The notes under the pieces are model-generated. The model ran no database searches. It was given only the letters and a program-made list of their open reading frames with translations, and had not been told where the DNA came from. A stretch of DNA of 64,000 nt, taken from assembly GCF_030068605.1 (NCBI RefSeq), contig NZ_JASJOU010000011.1, positions 62,001 through 126,000 of the forward strand, in the 5' to 3' direction. This document shows, piece by piece, positions 62,284-64,000 of this stretch. Source of the DNA: Xanthocytophaga agilis. Lineage in GTDB: Bacteria; Bacteroidota; Bacteroidia; Cytophagales; 172606-1. The translations under genes were made by a program, and so were the position numbers. The stretch's first letter is position 1. Each line of letters begins with the position of its first letter.

Positions 62284-64000
62284 ATGGATTATTTCAAAAA
62301 ACTACAGGAACTCCTTTCCATCGAACGCGAAGAAGATAAACTTCAATATCAAAGACTTACCGAACAGTCATCTGTCACCGAACGCAGAGCTAACGGACTC
62401 ACATGGTATCCCATTGCCATTAAAGGAACTGAAATCAGCAGAGGTGACTATATAATGGTAGAAGTAGAACGCCCCACCAATCAGGATATCTCACATCAGT
62501 TTCGGACAGGTATCCCAGCTGCCTTATTCAGTAATCATGATCAAAAAAATGACCGGGCAGAAGGGACCATTTCCTATGTAGGCAACAATCGTCTGAAAAT
62601 TACTTTACGTACTGATGAACTACCTGAATGGTCAAAAGATGGTAAGTTGGGAGTAGATGTACTCTTTGATGATAACAGCTATGATGAAATGCAGGCAGCT
62701 CTAAAACAAGCTACAACGCTAGCTGAAACAAAAGATGGTACTCTGGTTCAAATTCTGACAGGTAGTAAAAAACCTACCTTTAAAGCAGAGCCTATTCCTT
62801 TCAATCATCCCCGTCTTAACGTATCCCAGAATACAGCTGTTGAGAAGATACTTACAGCAAACGATCTGGCCATTGTACATGGTCCTCCCGGAACTGGAAA
62901 GACCACCACATTGGTACAGGCAATTAAAGCCCTGATCAAACAAGAAGGCAATAAAATACTGGTATGTGCACCCAGCAATGCAGCTGTAGATCTGCTAAGT
63001 GACAAGCTTTCACAGGAAGGTCTGAATGTAGTACGTATCGGTAATCCGGCACGGGTTAGTGAGAGACTTATGTCACTAACATTGGATCATAAAATGGCTG
63101 AACATGACCTGATGAAAGAAGCTAAAAAGCTCAAAAAACAGGCTCAGGAATATAAAAACATGGCTCATAAATACAAACGCAACTTTGGTCGTGAAGAGCG
63201 GGAGCAACGAAAGCTATTATTTGATGAAGCCCATAAGATCCTGAAAGAGATTGGCAAAACAGAACAATATATCATTGAAGATATCACTAATAAGGCTCAG
63301 GTTATCACAGCTACCCTGGTAGGAGCTAATCATTATACAATTGCTGATATGAAGTTTCATACAGCTATTATCGATGAAGCCGGACAAGCACTGGAACCTG
63401 CCTGCTGGATACCTATTCTGAAAGCCCAGAAGGTTATTCTGGCAGGAGATCATTGTCAGCTGCCTCCTACCATTAAATCAATTGAAGCAGCTCAACGTGG
63501 ATTCAATCATACTCTTCTCGAAAAATGTGTGGCCCTGCATCCGGAAGCTGTAAGTCTGCTTACAGAACAATACCGTATGCATGAACACATTATGGGATAT
63601 TCTTCCCGTGTGTTTTATCAGAACAGACTACAGGCTCATAGTTCAGTAGCCAATCATCTGTTGCATACCACAGACAAGCCAGTAGCTTTTATTGATACAG
63701 CAGGATGCGGATTTGATGAGAAACTTGATGGTACCAGCACAACCAACCCGGAAGAAGCCTCTCTGTTGATCAAACACCTGACCCAACTTGTTACGGAGCT
63801 CCAGAGTCATTATACACTCGATACATTTCCATCTATTGCCATTATTTCTCCCTATAAGCAGCAAGTCAATATCATTAAAGATTTACTGGATCATTCTCCT
63901 GACCTGGAACCCTATATGCCCCGTATTGCAGTCAATACAGTGGATAGTTTTCAGGGACAGGAACGAGACATTGTGTACATCAGTATGACTCGTAGTAATG
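62284..64000 (+). CDS. DNA2/NAM7-family superfamily 1 helicase (3' truncated by window edge)
   Basis: 572 codons from ATG 62284 run open to the window edge; family members are about 620-650 residues, so the missing part is short. Visible motifs: a beta-barrel N-terminal region (about 40-150), Walker A GPPGTGKTTT (200-209), motif II DEAGQA (364-369), motif III GDHCQLPPT (about 388-396), motif IV EQYRMH (428-433), SPYKQQV and motif V/VI region VDSFQGQERDI (about 553). A helical insertion rich in Lys/Glu lies at about 280-330. Closest in layout to IGHMBP2/UPF1-like SF1B helicases, which unwind DNA or RNA 5' to 3'. Whether it works on RNA or DNA is not known. Confidence 0.95.
   Translation, partial: MDYFKKLQELLSIEREEDKLQYQRLTEQSSVTERRANGLTWYPIAIKGTEISRGDYIMVEVERPTNQDISHQFRTGIPAALFSNHDQKNDRAEGTISYVGNNRLKITLRTDELPEWSKDGKLGVDVLFDDNSYDEMQAALKQATTLAETKDGTLVQILTGSKKPTFKAEPIPFNHPRLNVSQNTAVEKILTANDLAIVHGPPGTGKTTTLVQAIKALIKQEGNKILVCAPSNAAVDLLSDKLSQEGLNVVRIGNPARVSERLMSLTLDHKMAEHDLMKEAKKLKKQAQEYKNMAHKYKRNFGREEREQRKLLFDEAHKILKEIGKTEQYIIEDITNKAQVITATLVGANHYTIADMKFHTAIIDEAGQALEPACWIPILKAQKVILAGDHCQLPPTIKSIEAAQRGFNHTLLEKCVALHPEAVSLLTEQYRMHEHIMGYSSRVFYQNRLQAHSSVANHLLHTTDKPVAFIDTAGCGFDEKLDGTSTTNPEEASLLIKHLTQLVTELQSHYTLDTFPSIAIISPYKQQVNIIKDLLDHSPDLEPYMPRIAVNTVDSFQGQERDIVYISMTRSN

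Noticed and set aside
1-64000. CRISPR arrays, tRNA and rRNA genes
   Set aside because: No regularly spaced direct repeats with unique spacers, no T-loop/anticodon pattern and no rRNA core sequences were noticed on reading; a covariance-model scan would be needed to exclude a single tRNA.

Overview
The window reads as a chromosomal segment of a member of the Bacteroidota, most likely a gliding Cytophagales bacterium. The evidence is two SusC/SusD outer-membrane uptake loci each with its own FecR anti-sigma and ECF sigma factor, two type IX secretion (T9SS) substrates (one type A and one type B sorting domain), GLPGLI, DUF4843 and PKD-like lipoprotein families, promoter -7 boxes of the Bacteroidota form TAnnTTTG, A+T-rich spacers and no clear Shine-Dalgarno signals. 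No rRNA, tRNA, CRISPR array, complete insertion sequence or prophage was seen.

Layout. 1-1099: the 3' end of an AraC-type regulator converges with a lipoprotein subclass B1 metallo-beta-lactamase. 1225-10362 (minus): polysaccharide locus 1, in transcription order ECF sigma, FecR, SusC, SusD, PKD lipoprotein, GH16 glucanase, closed by a strong terminator; best read as beta-glucan (laminarin-type) use. 10802-19205: a small coiled-coil protein, a divergent HxlR regulator/oxidoreductase pair with a candidate operator, a six-PAS histidine kinase, a Kup potassium transporter and a histone-deacetylase-like hydrolase. 19312-20610: a T9SS type A secreted protein. 20965-33669 (minus): locus 2, ECF sigma, FecR, SusC, SusD, DUF4843 lipoprotein, PKD-like lipoprotein, a two-protease fusion (HExxH metalloprotease plus trypsin-like domain) and a TlpA-type thioredoxin, closed by a terminator; it looks built for protein or peptide foraging.

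34407-38588: orphan proteins, a GNAT acetyltransferase and a 58-residue charged protein. 38722-44837 (minus): a heavy-metal RND efflux operon in which inner-membrane pump and TolC-type outer-membrane channel are one 1453-residue protein, preceded by a small companion gene. 45194-50072: a membrane PAS kinase and a large T9SS type B protein. 50079-57217: two-component system, GLPGLI protein and TonB-receptor-like outer-membrane protein, probably one functional module, split by a 1.3 kb spacer rich in palindromes and holding a candidate 417 bp terminal-inverted-repeat element. 57406-64000: small and housekeeping genes (DUF1330-like, Calx-beta lipoprotein, RNase Z-like hydrolase, YjjG-like phosphatase, elongation factor P, LOG protein) and the first 572 codons of a DNA2/NAM7-type helicase that runs off the window.

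The observations most worth following: a pair of plus-strand intrinsic-terminator hairpins lying antisense to both susC leaders at matching positions, suggesting cis-antisense RNAs; the two-protease fusion in locus 2; the repeat-rich spacer at 53.5-54.4 kb; an elongation factor P with asparagine at the usual modified-lysine position; and promoter boxes so close to two start codons that the mRNAs would be essentially leaderless.
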